Source: UBA1845 sp002338715
GTDB lineage: Bacteria; Planctomycetota; Phycisphaerae; UBA1845
NCBI GenBank assembly: GCA_035344155.1
Contig: DAORAL010000027.1
Span: 1 to 64,000, forward strand
Reading direction: 5' to 3'
Length of the DNA stretch: 64,000 bases
The notes under the pieces were generated by a model, which was given only the letters and a program-made list of their open reading frames with translations, did not search any database and was not told where the DNA came from. Shown piece after piece: positions 48,091 through 57,873 of this stretch. The position numbers were made by a program, and so were the translations under genes. The number at the start of each line of letters is the position of its first letter. Positions within the stretch are counted from its first letter, which is position 1.

Positions 48091-49365
48091 TTAGTGGCCC
48101 GACGTTCCAAACTCGATCCCGAACAGTTCCGGCGCACCGGTTGTCACGACTGGATCGCCCTCGACAATACCGCGGACAACTTCGACATGATCACCGACCG
48201 ATCGTGCGATGGAAACGCGCTTTCGGACGTACGTGCCATCCTCGGCAGCGATATACACCCACGAATCGCCGTGAATGTCGTAGAGCACAGATACCTTCGG
48301 CACGATGAGCGCGTCAGCCGATCCCTTGGTTGGTATCGAAACAATCAACCGTTCACCGGCTTGGAATTCACCGCCGGCGTTGTCGAGTTCATAATAAAGA
48401 TCGACCGTTGCCGTCGTTGATGTCGCGGTTGGCGGCGCTATGACGGGTGCGAGCCGAGCTTCCAATTCGCCCGCATCGCCCAGGCGTCTTGCGACAGCCG
48501 CCTCATTCGTTGCGAGGCGCTGGATATCCCCGACGTACGCGCTCACGCGGACCCAAAGCGGGTCGGTGGCGGCGATTTCGCAAAGCGGCGCCCCCATGGC
48601 GATGACCTCGTTCGGCGCGACCAGCAGACGCTGAACGATACCGCCAAATGGTACGGTGATCTGCAGCGCTGAGCTTTCCGCTTTTCCACTTAGCGAGTTG
48701 AGCGTTGACTCAATCACGTCGCGTCTGACTTGCGCGGCGTCCAGCGCGGCTTGGGCCATGCGATGGTTGGCGGTCGCTTCATCGAGCGAGCGGACCGAAC
48801 CGGCGTTTTCCTCGACGAGTTTCTGCGCCCGCTCCAGGGCGACTTTTGTACCGCCCAGTCGCGCGTTGGCGGCTTCGACATCACCCAATGCCTGCGCTCT
48901 CGCCGACTCCAAATCGGCGCGGGCACGGACCATCGCAATCCGGTCGGCTGGGTTGAGCACTTCACCTTGTCCCTGCAGCGAAGGGATCAATCGAAACAAC
49001 GCATCGCCCGCGGACACGACTGCGCCGGGCTGCGGAAAGCTCTCCGACTCTGTCTTCCCGATCGTTCCAGCCAATGGCGCTGAGATCATGATCGACCGCC
49101 CTTCGGGAACGACAACCGCACCGCCATACGTTCGATGATTGGCCACTTTCTCGCGGCGCGCAGGCACGGTTTGAATGTCGAGGTGTGAACGGGCTTCGTC
49201 CGAAAGGGCGATGGTCGTCAGTTTCGATTCGGGTTGCGGGTGACTGACCGACACGCGCTCCTTGTGCGCATCGCTTCCACCCCCTTTTGTCGGCGTCGGC
49301 TTACTGCAACCGCTGCATGAAAGTGCAATGCCAACGAGTGTCATGGCCCAGGCGATCGTGCGCAT
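48091..49365 (-). CDS. RND efflux periplasmic adaptor lipoprotein
   Basis: A 424-residue membrane-fusion protein that links the pump to the outer-membrane channel. A lipoprotein signal (LVGIALSCSGC) is followed by the usual barrel-sandwich and alpha-hairpin order: SAPLAGTIGKTE, a long helical hairpin (about residues 155-230, ARADLESARAQALGDVEAAN), ITVPFGGIVQRLLVAPNEVI and a membrane-proximal domain (VPKVSVLYDIHGDSWVYIA). I prefer the ATG at 49365; one at 49377 is also possible. There is no extra N-terminal metal-binding domain. It lies between the outer-membrane factor and the pump, with about 45 bp to the latter. Confidence 0.88.
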   Translation of the reverse strand: MRTIAWAMTLVGIALSCSGCSKPTPTKGGGSDAHKERVSVSHPQPESKLTTIALSDEARSHLDIQTVPARREKVANHRTYGGAVVVPEGRSIMISAPLAGTIGKTESESFPQPGAVVSAGDALFRLIPSLQGQGEVLNPADRIAMVRARADLESARAQALGDVEAANARLGGTKVALERAQKLVEENAGSVRSLDEATANHRMAQAALDAAQVRRDVIESTLNSLSGKAESSALQITVPFGGIVQRLLVAPNEVIAMGAPLCEIAATDPLWVRVSAYVGDIQRLATNEAAVARRLGDAGELEARLAPVIAPPTATSTTATVDLYYELDNAGGEFQAGERLIVSIPTKGSADALIVPKVSVLYDIHGDSWVYIAAEDGTYVRKRVSIARSVGDHVEVVRGIVEGDPVVTTGAPELFGIEFGTSGH

Positions 49366-49499
49366 GGCAATTCCCATCGTTCTAGAAAAGTAGCGCGGCG
49401 AAAATCTGCCGGATGAAGTCGAGAACGAATCCGAATATCGACTGAAAAAACGTATCAAACATTTGTGTGTTCACTCCCATGACTTTCCTCGCCATCGTC

Positions 49500-51065
49500 T
49501 TAGTTCGTCGCTGTCACCTTCATTTCAGAATTTGAATCTGCTGCACCGGACATGCTTGCATCAGGCAGCTTCCCGCCACATGCACGGGTCAACGACGCAC
49601 GGGTCACGAGCATGCTGCGAAGTGCATCTGCCGATTGCCGCTTTTGCACGAACATCGCGTCCTGCGCTTCGATGAGAATCAACACGCTTTCTTCGCCGTT
49701 CTCGTAGCGGCGCTGAGCCGTTTGAATGTTTTCCTGGGCCTGCGGGAGAATCTTGCTTTCGAATAACGCGAATTGCTTCTGGGCTGTGCGGGCGTTGTTC
49801 GATGCCTGGCGAATGTCAGCCGTCACCGTGTCAAACAGGTACTCGCGTTCCTTGAGTAACTGTTCGTAAACAAAGTTGGCCTTGGCGATTTGCGCTTGAT
49901 TCTGATCCCAAAGCGGAAGCGTCAACTGCACGGTCGTACCGAACAACGCATCGATGATCTGGTTGCGCATGACATCGCGCTGACCCTTCGATTGAATCGT
50001 GGGCGCCGTCAAGCGACCAGCCGCGATCGATGCGCGGGCGGTGTCGGCTAATATCTTTCGATCAGGAAGAGCCCGTTGTTCCGTGCGTTCGCCAACGACG
50101 CCGACGATCAGGCTTGGAAACACCTTCATTAGTTGCAAGTCAACGTCCTGCGCGGCGGCTTCGACCTGGGCATCGGCGATTTGAATATCAAATCGATTGA
50201 CTGTCGCCGTCGCGATCAGGTCTTCGTCCGGTGCAACCATGTACCGATCGTCTGCAAACGCATCGGCCAACTGCCAACCATCATCCCAGCGCACGACGCC
50301 AAGATTCTGGGCCAAGGCAATGCGAGCATTTTCCAAATTGCGGGCGGCTAACAGCGCGTCGTTCTCGGCTTGCAACACCTTCGAACGCACCAAGCCAGCG
50401 TCAAGCGGACTGGTTTCACCGGCATCGAGTCGCACCTGGGCGAGGTGCAATGACTGCTGCGCGAGGGCGAGGTTGTCATTGGCGATGACGTTCAACCGCT
50501 CGCGCCACAGGCAATCGTAATAGAGTGACTGCGTGGTTGCCGCGATCCGAACAGCTTCGTTCAGAACAGCGAGCACCGTCTGCTCAAGCTTGGCTTCGGC
50601 GATTTTCTTTTTGACCGGAATCTGCCAGAGGTCGACGAGTTGCTGTGCAAACCCAAACGTCAGTTCGCCCCGACCGCCACCTTCAATGAGTCGCGTCCCG
50701 ATCATGAGCGACGGATTGGTCCACAACCCGGATTGCACGACATCTGCACGCGAAGCCCCAATCGTTTGAAACAGCGATTGAAAGTAGCGGTTGTTCAGCA
50801 ACGCCACCTGTACGGATTCTTCGAGCGTTAGCCCGTCGGCCAATAGCGCTTCGACCTTTTGCTGGACGGCGGCATCACCGGTGGGATCATAGACTTCTTG
50901 CGCTTCGAGTCGTTCTATGATTCTTTGTTCCGTCTGCTTGAAATCCGGACGTGCATCCACCGACTCGCAGGCGGGAATGGCCAACATGGCGAATCCACAT
51001 GCCATGCAAAGCGGCACTCGAATATGAACCAGGCGTTCGCGAAATGTCACGGGAGAGCGATTCAT
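49500..51065 (-). CDS. TolC-family outer-membrane efflux lipoprotein
   Basis: A 521-residue outer-membrane factor forming the exit channel of the tripartite efflux system. It has a lipoprotein signal (FAMLAIPAC), then two repeats of the outer-membrane efflux protein fold, with long coiled-coil hairpins (for example AEAKLEQTVLAVLNEAVRIA and QANNARTAQKQF-like segments) and the conserved QLTLPLWDQNQAQIAKANFV. It is the first gene of the operon and is transcribed away from the regulator. The ATG at 51065 was chosen because the signal peptide follows; the frame opens further upstream without a better start. Confidence 0.86.
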   Translation of the reverse strand: MNRSPVTFRERLVHIRVPLCMACGFAMLAIPACESVDARPDFKQTEQRIIERLEAQEVYDPTGDAAVQQKVEALLADGLTLEESVQVALLNNRYFQSLFQTIGASRADVVQSGLWTNPSLMIGTRLIEGGGRGELTFGFAQQLVDLWQIPVKKKIAEAKLEQTVLAVLNEAVRIAATTQSLYYDCLWRERLNVIANDNLALAQQSLHLAQVRLDAGETSPLDAGLVRSKVLQAENDALLAARNLENARIALAQNLGVVRWDDGWQLADAFADDRYMVAPDEDLIATATVNRFDIQIADAQVEAAAQDVDLQLMKVFPSLIVGVVGERTEQRALPDRKILADTARASIAAGRLTAPTIQSKGQRDVMRNQIIDALFGTTVQLTLPLWDQNQAQIAKANFVYEQLLKEREYLFDTVTADIRQASNNARTAQKQFALFESKILPQAQENIQTAQRRYENGEESVLILIEAQDAMFVQKRQSADALRSMLVTRASLTRACGGKLPDASMSGAADSNSEMKVTATN

Positions 51066-51260
51066 GTGTACACACTTTTTCATGTTGCCGAAGCAAACCA
51101 CCAACAGTTCAAGCATCTACACCGTCGCGTTACCCGTCCCCAGTCGACTTCTATTCGGTGCGTCGCCGACTTGCGCAGCAACACACCCGAACATCGCGCA
51201 TTGTCCACGAATCGATAAAGCCCGAATCGTAGCGGCCCGTGGTGGACGGAACATGAACAC

Positions 51261-51282
51261 AACATGACAATCCTGTAATGTT
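51261..51282. promoter_or_regulatory. CusR/CopR-like operator palindrome
   Basis: AACATGACAA-TC-CTGTAATGTT is an inverted repeat lying between the divergent efflux and regulator genes. It matches the E. coli CusR box (AAAATGACAA-NN-TTGTCATTTT) at 16 of 20 defined positions, with the same arm length and 2-bp centre. It is probably the binding site of the adjacent response regulator. Confidence 0.7.
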
Positions 51283-51393
51283 GCACGATTTTTGGTGCTG
51301 GCAATCGCATTCGATTGCGTTTGTGCGAAGCTGGAGAAACAATCGCAGTTTGTACTGCTGCGACTTTTGAAACTTCAGACTTGGACCTGCGTC

Positions 51394-52071
51394 ATGCGAG
51401 CCTTGGTAATTGAAGACGACCACGCTGTGTCGAAATTCATCGAGCGCGGTTTGCGCGAAAACGGTTTCGCGGTCGAACTCGCCTATGACGGCCACGAAGG
51501 CATGCATACGGCAGAGACTTCCGAACACGACGTCATTGTCCTGGACCTGATGCTACCGGGGCGTGACGGATTCAGCATCCTCAATCAACTGAGGCAGTCT
51601 GGAAACAAGACACCGGTGATTTGCCTGACGGCCCGCGATTCGGTCGACGACCGGGTGACGGGCTTGGACCTGGGCGCCGACGACTATCTGGTCAAGCCCT
51701 TCAGTTTCGCCGAGTTGATCGCCCGAATCCGTGCGCTGCTGCGCCGCGGAGCGCAGCTGCTTGATAATCCAATCAAGATACGCGACCTTTCGATTGACAT
51801 TACGACGCGACAGGTGCGTCGCTCGGGTCAACGCATTGACCTCTCCGCCCGCGAATTCGAGTTGCTGGAGTACCTGGCTCGCCACTGCGGCCAGGTGTTG
51901 TCGCGAACGATGCTGATGGAGAAGGTTTGGGATGTGAACCGTGACCCGCAAACCAACGTGGTCGACGTTCAGATCAATCGCCTGCGCAACAAGATCGACC
52001 GCGGTTTCGACGTCTCATTGATTCACACCATTCGAGGCGTTGGGTACGTCATTCGCGACAAGGGTTCTTAG
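51394..52071 (+). CDS. OmpR-family response regulator, CusR-like
   Basis: A 225-residue DNA-binding response regulator. The receiver domain (1-120) has the acidic pair DD at 8-9, the phosphoacceptor Asp at 51 (VLDLMLPGRDG) and the conserved Lys in LVKPFSF. The winged-helix domain (about 128-222) shows LSAREFELLEYLARHCGQVL and VQINRLRNKIDRGFDVSLIH. It starts at the ATG at 51394 (MRALVIEDD); the frame is open further upstream but that part is foreign. The kinase gene starts 5 bp after the stop. With the CusR-like palindrome upstream, the natural role is metal-dependent activation of the divergent efflux operon. Confidence 0.9.
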   Translation: MRALVIEDDHAVSKFIERGLRENGFAVELAYDGHEGMHTAETSEHDVIVLDLMLPGRDGFSILNQLRQSGNKTPVICLTARDSVDDRVTGLDLGADDYLVKPFSFAELIARIRALLRRGAQLLDNPIKIRDLSIDITTRQVRRSGQRIDLSAREFELLEYLARHCGQVLSRTMLMEKVWDVNRDPQTNVVDVQINRLRNKIDRGFDVSLIHTIRGVGYVIRDKGS

Positions 52072-52076
52072 ACCTC

Positions 52077-53489
52077 ATGAAAATCGGCACGCGACTGACG
52101 GCTTGGGGAACACTGATCACACTTGCCACATGCACCGTGGTCTGCACCACGCTGTACGTCGGACTCAGCATCTCATTGCACCGCGAGGTGGATAGTTTCC
52201 TGGAAGGCGAAGTACAGGAATTCCTTGCCATTCTCATGGAAGAAGGGCATGGGGGCTTGGACGCCATCGAAGCCGACATCCGTCGGGAACTTGGCAGTCG
52301 CGCACGCAATGACCTGACTTTTCGACTTCTCGACCTCAACGGTAATCTGATTCTTGCGAGCCATATCGACCCGAAGCTGCCGGACCCGTGGGACCTCAAC
52401 GGGAAAGGGCAGCGCGAATCTGAGGTCTGGTTTGACACCGTGCGACCAAGCGGCGCAAGCCATTCGACACGCGCTTGCAGCACGATCGCGACGCTTCCTC
52501 GTCGCGGGAAGTACATTGTCCAGGCGACGTATTCGCTTGTTGGCGTCAACGCCAATCTGTACGAATTCATGCGCTTCGGGATGATTGTGCTGACTGTTTC
52601 TTTGGTGCTGTCGCTGCTTGGCGGTCGCTTCTTCGCGCGCAAGAGCCTGCAACCGATCCAGCGAATGACCGAGTCTGCCGGCGCGATCAACGCGAATAAC
52701 TTGTCCGCGCGGCTCAATCAGTCAGGCAACGCTGACGAAATCGATCGACTCGCCCAGGTTTTAAACGACATGCTCGAACGGCTGGAGCGTCAGGTTCAAC
52801 GCATCCGTCAGTTCACCGCCGACGCCGCCCATGAATTGCGAACGCCGATTGCGGCACTGCGCGGGAATGCGGAAATCGCACTGGGAGAAGGGGCTGATTC
52901 GAATCGCCGCCGTGAAGCACTGGAAGAAAGCATCGAGGAATACGATCGCTTGTCGCGACTGACCGAAGACCTGCTTTCATTGGCGCGCGCCGATGCCGGG
53001 CAATTGCTTTCCGTGCGTCAAGACGTCAATCTCGCAAAGTCCCTGGAGGATGTGATCGACTTGTACAGCGCCCTTGCTGAAGAGCGCGGCGTCGAACTCG
53101 CATGTTCCGCCGAAACAGATGTCACGGTCAACGCGGACCCGGGAAGGGTCAGACAGGTTCTCAGCAACGTGCTCGACAACGCGTTGAAATTCACCCAACC
53201 CGGCGGGCACGTTCGCGCGTCGCTCACCGCATCAAAGGGTAAGGCCGTCCTGACCATCGTCGATACCGGAATCGGCATCGAACAAGAAAACATCCCAAAA
53301 CTGTTTGACCGCTTCTATCGGGCAGACAAAGCCCGCTCGCGCGAATCTTCGGGTTCGGGCGGCAACGCGGGATTTGGCCTGGGCCTGCCCATCTGCCGCT
53401 CCATCATGTCGGCACACGGAGGGAGCATCTCATTGGCATCACAACCGGGACAAGGGACTACGGTTGTCCTTGAATTTCCGATGCAGTGA
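52077..53489 (+). CDS. Sensor histidine kinase, CusS-like
   Basis: A 470-residue membrane sensor kinase. Two transmembrane segments (about residues 10-32 and 163-185) flank a periplasmic sensor of about 130 residues. A HAMP linker (about 186-240), the phosphoacceptor motif FTADAAHELRTPIAALRGNA with its His at about 252, and ATPase boxes NVLDNALKF, DTGIGIEQENI and GFGLGLPI follow. The gene lies 5 bp behind the response regulator in an operon. The periplasmic part is long enough for a metal sensor, but no obvious His/Met cluster is visible, so the ligand is inferred from the neighbouring efflux genes. Confidence 0.9.
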   Translation: MKIGTRLTAWGTLITLATCTVVCTTLYVGLSISLHREVDSFLEGEVQEFLAILMEEGHGGLDAIEADIRRELGSRARNDLTFRLLDLNGNLILASHIDPKLPDPWDLNGKGQRESEVWFDTVRPSGASHSTRACSTIATLPRRGKYIVQATYSLVGVNANLYEFMRFGMIVLTVSLVLSLLGGRFFARKSLQPIQRMTESAGAINANNLSARLNQSGNADEIDRLAQVLNDMLERLERQVQRIRQFTADAAHELRTPIAALRGNAEIALGEGADSNRRREALEESIEEYDRLSRLTEDLLSLARADAGQLLSVRQDVNLAKSLEDVIDLYSALAEERGVELACSAETDVTVNADPGRVRQVLSNVLDNALKFTQPGGHVRASLTASKGKAVLTIVDTGIGIEQENIPKLFDRFYRADKARSRESSGSGGNAGFGLGLPICRSIMSAHGGSISLASQPGQGTTVVLEFPMQ

Positions 53490-54162
53490 TCACTCCAAAA
53501 AACCTGACGGGCGCAATTGCGACATGGACGACGACAACCAAACGCAATTTATAAAGTTAGCGGAGTCGGTCGAGTGTCCTGAACACGCGCCGGGTAAAGC
53601 GAGCGATGAATGACGTGTTGTTTCATTCGAAACGGGTAACTCTGGGGCGATAACTGCAAATACATCGTGCGCACGCGTCTTCGGGCTGAAACAAGTGACG
53701 CATGCGCGAAACAGTTCCCCGTGTTTCGGATCATAAACACCTTGCCCGACCTATATTTACGATATCCACACCATTACAATAAGTGCGTGAGCTGGCTCGT
53801 TTCTTAACTTGAATTGGATTCCGGGTTGCTCTCGTTGCGCTCTTCCACTTGATTGGAAGAAACTCTCTCATGCGACATTATTTGAGATCACGGAGCAGTC
53901 TCAACTTTACCTCTGACATGCTCACGGTTCGTGCACGCACAATGGCAAGAATCTGTGCGGTTGACTTGCCTGCGCACGTCCCGATTGCTTTGTACGCATT
54001 TGAAACACCGTTTGATGTCCGTGCGTATACACGCAAACGTATTTGCCCCGCGGCGCGATGTGATGGTGCGCGGCGTGGGTTGTTTTCAACACGGTTTGAT
54101 TCTCGAAAAGCGTTCGCTCACAGTGTGACGCGATCGTCTTTCCCTAGAAAGGCTTTATCACA
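53490..54162. other. Region upstream of the GH16 gene
   Basis: About 670 bp without a supported gene. A frame at 53849-54166 overlaps the GH16 start and is rich in Arg, without family resemblance. The region should contain the GH16 promoter, but no strong -35/-10 pair or hairpin was assigned. Confidence 0.45.
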
Positions 54163-57100
54163 ATGATCGCTCGCAAGTCTCATGGACGCATAGCCGCCCT
54201 TCTCGTCTGCGTATACGTTGCACCGATGGCGGCTGGCCAGACGTTGGTCTGGTATGAAGAATTCGACGGCCCGACCATCGACCACTCGACGTGGACGTAC
54301 AACGTCGGCGGAAGTGGATTCGGCAATGGTGAATTGCAGTACTACACCGCTCGCCCGGAGAACATCCATATCGATTCGGGAAGCCTGGTCATTGAAGCCC
54401 GTCGCGAAAACTACCTGGGCGACAAGGCGTTCACCTCGGCGCGGTTGATCACCAACGGGCGGTTCGCGTTCAAATATGGAACGGTCGAAGCACGGATCAA
54501 ATTGCCCAACGTCGACAACGGACTTTGGCCGGCATTTTGGATCATGGGCTCGAACTATGGTGCGATCGATTGGCCTTCGTGCGGCGAAGTCGACATCATG
54601 GAGTTCGGTCGCAAAGACGGGTTTGAAGCCGGCGTGGTCAACCGTCGCGTCGTGTCGGCTGCCCACTGGGCATTCGACGGCGAACATGCGCTCGATCACA
54701 CCTTCACCGATCGCCCGGTTGACCTCTATCTTGACTATCACCTGTTCAAGATGGAGTGGACCCCCGATCACATCCGCACCTACGTTGACAACGATTTGTT
54801 CTGGTCGATCGACATCAGCGACCCGATCAACGATCAACTCACCGAGTTCCACGACCCGATGTTTCTGCTCACGAACGTCGCAGTTGGCGGCTGGAACTTC
54901 ATCGAGATCGTCGATCCGAACCAGATCACAGCCAGCTTCCCTGCCCGCATGTACATCGACTACATCCGCCTCTACGACAACGGTGACACCGAGTTGTTCT
55001 ATGGTGAAGACAACGAGGAATCCGGTGTGTTTGGCGTGTTCACCGAAACGACGCCGGTCGACAACAGCGTCATCTACGAGACGGACGCGTCACTGTTCAT
55101 ATGGAACAACCTGACGGAGGTTGCGGACACGGCGTATGAAGGCACCGAGGTCTGGAGCATGACGGCATCACCGGGCGTCTGGTGGGGTATGGGCGTGTTG
55201 TCCACGCAGTTCGATCGTAACCTCAAGAACTACTCCGACGGATACATGCACTTCAACATGAAAACGACGAGCACAGAGACCTTCAAGGTCGGGCTCAAGA
55301 GTGCAACGTCGGGCGAAAGCTGGGTGAAGTTTGAAGACGGCGTGACGACGTACGGTCTGGTGCGCGACGGCAATTGGCACGAAGTGGTCATCCCGCTCAA
55401 CAACTTCCTCAACCTCGATTTCAACACGGTCAGCCAGTTGTTCATGATTGCAGGCGACCCGCCGGCAGCTCCGGTTGAGTTCGCGATCGACAACATCTAC
55501 TGGACGGAAAGCGTCGAGCGCCCAACACCCGAAAACGGAAGCTTCGGTATCTTCACCGAAGACCCGGTCCACAAGACGGCTGGCGATTATCAACTCGGCG
55601 TCGATGGCGACTTCTACATTTGGGAAGAAACGCTTACGGACGGAACACAGTCGCCGTATGAAGGGACGTCAAGCCTGTCGCTGACATCTGTTCCCGGACA
55701 AATCTGGTTCGGCGCGGCGTTTACGCCCACGATCAAATACAACCTCTCGGCATTTCGTTTTCCTGAGAGCAAACTGCACCTGGCGTTGAAGACCAGTTCA
55801 ACGACCACATTCCGATTGGGCATGCGAAGTGGAAACGTCGACGACATTGGTCAAAAGTGGATCGATTTCGCCAATGGAAGCGACCCGTACGGTTTCGTCC
55901 GCGATGGAAATTGGCACGTGATTGAAATTCCGATGACCGATTTCACCGACTCGGTTGACCTGACCGAAGTCAGCATGCTCCTCCAGTTGCTGGGCGTGAC
56001 GGGGCCGATCTCCGGCATCGAGATCGACGACGTTTGCCTGCTTGGTGGTGGCGATGCGTTGGCGATTGGAGCCGGCAAACCTGAAGCCGTGGCTGGCGAT
56101 GACCAGGTCCTGGTGCTGCCGACCAACAGCACGGTGCTCGATGGTTCGCTGAGCACCGATGACGGCGTCATCACCGAATTCTCCTGGGAACAGGTCAGCG
56201 GCCCATCGACGGCAACGCTCAGCGGCGAGACGACCGCAATCCTTAGCGTTTCAAATCTCGTTCATGGCACATACGTCTTTAAGTTGACAGTGACCGATGA
56301 CAACGACCTGACCGATTCCGATTCGGTGACCGTCACCGTGGCCACGCCGGATCCGACGGCTGACGCGGGTCCTGACCAGGAGGTCGAACTGCCCAACAAC
56401 AGCGTCATCTTGTCGGGCTCGGGTTCGGACGTTGACGGCACCATCGTCGCGTATGCATGGACGCAGGTGAGCGGACCAGCCACCGCAACGTTGACCGATG
56501 ATGACACCGCGACGGCCACCGCGAGCAACCTCTATGAAGGAACGTATGTCTTCGAATTGACCGTCACGGATAACGCATTCTTGACGGGAAGCGATCAGGT
56601 GACGGTTGTTGTCACCAACCCGCCGCAAAACATCGCGTTGAACAAACCGGCGACGGCATCGTCATCGTCCACCAGCGAATTGGTGGCCAACGGTGGATTC
56701 GAATCCGGCGCGGGCGTTGACGCGGACGGTTGGAATCTCCTTGAGTTTGCGGCTGGCAGTTCAACCGCCATCGCGGATCGTTCGGCGACCGTGCCAAACA
56801 GCGGATCATGGCACGTTTCATTGAGCGTCGTCGGTGCGGCCAACGGTGGTCCTGCGGCAGAAGCGCAGCAGTTGACGGCCAACGGTTCGGTGGTTCCGGG
56901 TGAAGTTTATGACATGTCCGCACGAATCCGCCGCGTGGGCGCATTCGGTCCTGGCGTGGTGTCACAGATTGCCGTTCAGTGGCTGGACAGCGACGCGAGT
57001 CATGGCGGCGGCGTGAAGGGCTCGACCGGGTTCATGGGCATCGAAGGTGCGCTGACCGAAACCTACGCCTCGTTTGGATTCACCGGCGTTGTCGCGCCGG

Positions 57101-57723
57101 CAGGTGCGGATGCGGCATTGATTCAGATTCGTCTTGCCGGTGGAGCAATCGCCGGTTCGTCGGGTGAAATCGCCTGCGACGACGTGACCTTGATTTCAGC
57201 CGCCGGTCCTCAAGGACCAGATCTTGCGGTTGACGGTAGTGACTCAACAAGTTGGGTCAGCGCTTCGGGCGATCCGCAGTGGATCGAAATCGACCTGGGC
57301 AACACCTACGAAATGAACCAGGTCGTTTTGAACTGGGGTGACGATTGGGCGCTCGACTATGACATCGAAGTGTCCGATGACGGAGCCAACTGGTCGCCGG
57401 TCTATGCCAATGCCAGCGGCGCGGGAGGAATTGAATCGTTCGGTATTTCGGCGATCGGCAGCTACATCCGCCTCAATGCCAACACGGGTAACACAGCCAA
57501 CGGCTGCTCGCTCAAGGAATTCGAGGTTTACGGCGTGCTCCAACCGGGCGACATCGACAACGATGGCGACGTGGACCTTGACGATCTGGACATTTTGGTC
57601 GGGTGTTTGACCGGACCGGCTGTCGAGGTGATGCCGGGTTGTCATGCGGCTGACCTGGATCTCAGCGCGACGGTCGACCTGCACGACTTCGCGAAGTTCC
57701 AAGCCGCGTTCACAGGACCATAG
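54163..57723 (+). CDS. Secreted multidomain GH16 beta-glucanase with dockerin-like tail
   Basis: A 1186-residue secreted enzyme, probably cutting beta-1,3 or mixed beta-glucans. A signal peptide (1-25) precedes the GH16 domain (about 28-275) with the bulge-type active site EVDIME at 142-147 (nucleophile Glu142, acid Glu147). Two tandem copies of a beta-sandwich carbohydrate-binding-like domain follow (about 285-450 and 458-625), then two PKD-like domains (about 640-730 and 735-822). A discoidin (F5/8 type C) domain begins NIALNKPATASSSS at about 828, is interrupted by a CBM4/9-like block (about 844-1010), and resumes at DLAVDGSDSTSWV. The C-terminus has dockerin-like repeats (about 1120-1186). 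AAAGG precedes the ATG. Confidence 0.88.
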   Translation: MIARKSHGRIAALLVCVYVAPMAAGQTLVWYEEFDGPTIDHSTWTYNVGGSGFGNGELQYYTARPENIHIDSGSLVIEARRENYLGDKAFTSARLITNGRFAFKYGTVEARIKLPNVDNGLWPAFWIMGSNYGAIDWPSCGEVDIMEFGRKDGFEAGVVNRRVVSAAHWAFDGEHALDHTFTDRPVDLYLDYHLFKMEWTPDHIRTYVDNDLFWSIDISDPINDQLTEFHDPMFLLTNVAVGGWNFIEIVDPNQITASFPARMYIDYIRLYDNGDTELFYGEDNEESGVFGVFTETTPVDNSVIYETDASLFIWNNLTEVADTAYEGTEVWSMTASPGVWWGMGVLSTQFDRNLKNYSDGYMHFNMKTTSTETFKVGLKSATSGESWVKFEDGVTTYGLVRDGNWHEVVIPLNNFLNLDFNTVSQLFMIAGDPPAAPVEFAIDNIYWTESVERPTPENGSFGIFTEDPVHKTAGDYQLGVDGDFYIWEETLTDGTQSPYEGTSSLSLTSVPGQIWFGAAFTPTIKYNLSAFRFPESKLHLALKTSSTTTFRLGMRSGNVDDIGQKWIDFANGSDPYGFVRDGNWHVIEIPMTDFTDSVDLTEVSMLLQLLGVTGPISGIEIDDVCLLGGGDALAIGAGKPEAVAGDDQVLVLPTNSTVLDGSLSTDDGVITEFSWEQVSGPSTATLSGETTAILSVSNLVHGTYVFKLTVTDDNDLTDSDSVTVTVATPDPTADAGPDQEVELPNNSVILSGSGSDVDGTIVAYAWTQVSGPATATLTDDDTATATASNLYEGTYVFELTVTDNAFLTGSDQVTVVVTNPPQNIALNKPATASSSSTSELVANGGFESGAGVDADGWNLLEFAAGSSTAIADRSATVPNSGSWHVSLSVVGAANGGPAAEAQQLTANGSVVPGEVYDMSARIRRVGAFGPGVVSQIAVQWLDSDASHGGGVKGSTGFMGIEGALTETYASFGFTGVVAPAGADAALIQIRLAGGAIAGSSGEIACDDVTLISAAGPQGPDLAVDGSDSTSWVSASGDPQWIEIDLGNTYEMNQVVLNWGDDWALDYDIEVSDDGANWSPVYANASGAGGIESFGISAIGSYIRLNANTGNTANGCSLKEFEVYGVLQPGDIDNDGDVDLDDLDILVGCLTGPAVEVMPGCHAADLDLSATVDLHDFAKFQAAFTGP

Positions 57724-57733
57724 TTATGAAATG

Positions 57734-57772
57734 CTCGACCCATCGAATCTCTCCCGGATTCGACGGGTCGAG
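57734..57772 (+). terminator. Hairpin after the GH16 gene
   Basis: CTCGACCC (57734-57741) pairs with GGGTCGAG (57765-57772), extended inwards by TCGAATC/GATTCGA after one mismatch. The flank (TTGATTAT) is only weakly T-rich. Likely terminator or processing hairpin between the GH16 and PEP-CTERM genes. Confidence 0.6.
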
Positions 57773-57873
57773 TTGATTATACGGATAACAGGACTCTCAA
57801 CCGCGGGAGTTGTTGCGGAGTGTTTCCGCACCTCACGCTTGCAACATTTCATTGAAGGCTTTGGAGGTGAATC

